Shown: positions 62,486 through 64,000 of the stretch, one piece after another | Position numbering within the stretch: position 1 is the first letter of the stretch | Layout: each line of letters starts with the position of its first letter | Origin: G963663365 sp963663365 | Lineage (GTDB): Bacteria > Hinthialibacterota > Hinthialibacteria > Hinthialibacterales > G963663365 | Assembly: GCA_963663365.2 (NCBI GenBank) | Contig: CAXXIH010000001.1 | Span: 1,364,001 to 1,428,000 of the forward strand | Length of the DNA stretch: 64,000 nt | Direction: 5' to 3' | Translations under genes and position numbers: made by a program | The notes under the pieces: model-generated | What the model was told of the DNA's origin: nothing | Database searches by the model: none | Seen by the model: the letters and a program-made list of their open reading frames with translations, nothing else

Positions 62486-63262
62486 GAATACACATGTATT
62501 TATTCGCAAGGGACGATTGGGACAATTGCAAACCTTAAAACATTCTCCCCATCCACCACTACAAAGCCCCGGGCGGAAGGGCGACGCTCCTGATGAGCCG
62601 CTACTTAGGAAAATACTAATGTATCTCTCTGTTCACCAACTCTCTCCAATTGCCACACCAAGCACCGTAGGTGCGGCAAGGCAATAGCCTGCGGCAAGCG
62701 AACCGCCGCCGCAGGAAACAAATAAAAAAAACTCAAGCCCTGTAAGGGCGGAAGAGAACTCGGTACGGACCGGGGACATTGGTTACAGAATAGACCGGGC
62801 ACATGGGTAACACTTTTCCGGTAAGGCATGGTGCATTTTGAGGAATATTCAATCTCATTTCTTGCGCCCTTACAGGGCTTGAGGTTTTGGGGACGGCGAC
62901 CCAGCCTGGCACCCTTCGCCCGCCGTTGGCGGTCTCGGGCTTAGGCTGGGCTATTGCCTTTCGCCCCTATGGGGCTTGGTTTTCCGCATTTGAGAAGCCA
63001 GGTGGATAGGGAGATACAAGGGTAATTGAAAAAGACGACGGTTCGGCATGAGTCTCACTCTCCCTCTTACGCACCTTCGGTGCTTGGTGTGTTCGTTTGA
63101 AGAGTCGGTGGATGGAGAGATACGTATGTAATTTAGAAAAAAACGGCTCGTCCCGACCCTGGCGGGATTCGCTCTCCCGTACGCAGGCAAACAAGTTGTC
63201 CGCGCCGCCGTTGGCGGGGAGAAAGGAGAAAGTGGATGGGGAGATACAGAGAAAAAAACGAA
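62486..63262. repeat. Intergenic block of dispersed repeats in both orientations
   Basis: About 780 non-coding bases. A motif GTGGATRGRGAGATAC occurs at 63002-63017, 63108-63123 and 63232-63247, and in inverted form at 62621-62636. A second module (GGGCGACGCTCCTGATGAGCCG at about 62579-62600) matches the repeats at 56.8 kb. Short hairpins such as GCACCTTCGGTGC and CCGCCGTTGGCGG punctuate the block. No open frame here has a supporting ribosome-binding site. Confidence 0.85.
62732..62883. repeat. Nested long inverted repeats
   Basis: CTCAAGCCCTGTAAGGGCG (62732-62750) has a perfect inverted copy at 62865-62883. Outside it lies AAGGCAATAGCC near 62678 with inverted copy near 62960, and outside that CACCAAGCACCGTAGGTGCG (62656-62675) with a 19-of-20 inverted copy near 63069-63088. 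Further in, CCCAGCCT/AGGCTGGG at 62900-62907 and 62943-62950 forms another stem. Confidence 0.88.
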
Positions 63263-63295
63263 ACAATGCCGATTCCATGACAGAATCGGCATTGT
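63263..63295 (-). terminator. Intrinsic terminator of rpsD
   Basis: Perfect arms ACAATGCCGATTC (63263-63275) and GAATCGGCATTGT (63283-63295). On the minus strand the hairpin is followed by TTTCGTTTTTTTC, 47 bases after the rpsD stop. T-rich sequence on the plus side could also stop transcripts leaving the repeat block. Confidence 0.9.
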
Positions 63296-63341
63296 GCATT
63301 TTTTCTTTTTTACGCCGGGCCCAAAGGGCGGCGTTATGTTT

Positions 63342-63956
63342 TTAGCGTGAGTAGAACTCGATGACCAGCGACATTTCGCAGATTACCGGGACTTCATCCC
63401 GTTTGGGATAATACTTCATATTGACGGTCATCTCTTCTTTGTTGACTTCCAAATAGCCCGGGGCCTCTTCGGCGTTGAAGAGTGAGTCTTTGAAGCAAAT
63501 CATGTTCTTGCTTTTTTCGGCGATGGCGATGGTATCCCCAACGCGGACACGGAAAGAGGGGATATTGACGCTTTTACCGTTGACGGTGATGTGTTTGTGC
63601 GAAACATACTGCCGGGCGGCATAAATGGTGCGCGCCAAACCGCTACGCAGCACGACGGCATCCAGACGGCTTTCCAGAAGCTGAATCAGCAGATCGGCGG
63701 TGTTGCCTGTCTTTTTCTGGGCGCGCGCGAAATAGTTGCGCATCTGGCGCTCGTGAATGTTGTACTGAGCGCGCAGGCGCTGCTTTTCCATCAACTGTTC
63801 TTTGTAGTCGGAAACTTTGCGGCCGGGACGCTGGCTCGGCCCATGCTGTCCGGGGGGATAAGGCCGCTTGTTCATGTACTTGCCGGCTTTGGGAGTAAGG
63901 GCGAGTCCCAAGGCCCGCGATCTTTTAACGGGTTTGATTCTGTAACCTGTATTCAT
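63342..63956 (-). CDS. rpsD: 30S ribosomal protein S4
   Basis: The protein has 204 residues, standard for bacterial S4. It has RPYPPGQHGPSQRPGRKVSDYKEQL-type N-terminal sequence, QYNIHERQMRNYFARAQKKTG, LLESRLDAVV and the S4 RNA-binding domain RQYVSHKHITVNGKSV. The N-terminal zinc cysteines are absent, so this is the C-minus form. It binds 16S rRNA early in small-subunit assembly. It is followed by a strong terminator, so it is the last gene of its transcript; anything upstream lies outside the window. Confidence 0.98.
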   Translation of the reverse strand: MNTGYRIKPVKRSRALGLALTPKAGKYMNKRPYPPGQHGPSQRPGRKVSDYKEQLMEKQRLRAQYNIHERQMRNYFARAQKKTGNTADLLIQLLESRLDAVVLRSGLARTIYAARQYVSHKHITVNGKSVNIPSFRVRVGDTIAIAEKSKNMICFKDSLFNAEEAPGYLEVNKEEMTVNMKYYPKRDEVPVICEMSLVIEFYSR

Positions 63957-64000
63957 GAGATCCTCGTGAAACTTAGCTTTCTGTTCTCAGTGCTACCCAA

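Noticed and set aside
62486..63262. Transposon or insertion-sequence remnant with coding content
   Set aside because: I found no transposase fragment; the region contains only short repeats and hairpins, so I describe it as a repeat block.

Overview
The window is about 64 kb of bacterial chromosome with roughly balanced base composition, densely packed with genes on both strands. No 16S rRNA is present, so lineage is inferred from gene content. Several features together recall uncultured lineages near the PVC and FCB groups, such as Hydrogenedentota, Sumerlaeota, Lentisphaerota or Planctomycetota. These are Tat-exported Gfo/Idh/MocA oxidoreductases, DUF1080 (3-keto-disaccharide hydrolase) proteins, a GspG-type pseudopilin, large carboxypeptidase-regulatory-like proteins and an XrtA-type polysaccharide deacetylase. 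This assignment is tentative.

Layout. Positions 1-3.1 kb hold small proteins of unknown function and a STAS protein. Positions 3.2-9.4 kb hold a UbiD decarboxylase, a DUF2723 membrane glycosyltransferase-like protein, galT and purC. A 600-base gap upstream of the DUF2723 gene carries a promoter, a chain of hairpins and a terminator, all on the minus strand: a candidate structured RNA. Positions 9.5-11.4 kb are a two-gene AAA ATPase plus DUF4276 (TOPRIM-like) module that looks like a defence system. Positions 11.4-15.5 kb hold a beta-propeller phytase, a sugar-ABC permease and binding protein without their ATPase, and a secreted protein. Positions 15.6-20.8 kb hold two large paralogous exported proteins. 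Positions 21-29 kb hold AIM24, two YkuE-like phosphoesterases flanking a nucleotidyltransferase, a pseudopilin, a dihydroorotase-like enzyme and a DUF6515 protein, followed by tRNA-His.

Positions 29.4-32.8 kb form a plus-strand envelope cluster: rhomboid protease, formyltransferase, polysaccharide deacetylase and diacylglycerol-kinase-like lipid kinase. An NhaD/CitMHS-type antiporter and a large anchored protein follow on the minus strand. Positions 37-45.2 kb form an exported carbohydrate-oxidation locus: three Tat-signal Gfo/Idh/MocA proteins (two in tandem duplication), two Tat-signal sugar isomerase/epimerase-like TIM barrels and two DUF1080 proteins. These match the enzyme classes of 3-keto-glycoside oxidation and cleavage.

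Positions 45.4-47.3 kb hold a HIT protein and an RNA uracil methyltransferase. A minus-strand run at 47.3-52.6 kb contains a TRAP transporter (dctP, dctQ, dctM), a cytoplasmic oxidoreductase and a receiver-domain protein whose C-terminus carries an RX4H motif of HEPN type. Positions 52.8-60.3 kb hold a lipoprotein, glyS, a nucleotide-sugar dehydrogenase, a 140-bp direct repeat, DUF72, a CBM9-like protein, and dinB preceded by a coupled small gene with an SOS-like operator. The last part is an AT-rich pair (lipoprotein plus SIR2-domain protein), an intergenic block dense in repeats, and rpsD.

The best candidates for undescribed biology are the structured RNA at 6.85-7.24 kb, the receiver-HEPN protein, the two defence-like loci and the exported keto-sugar locus.
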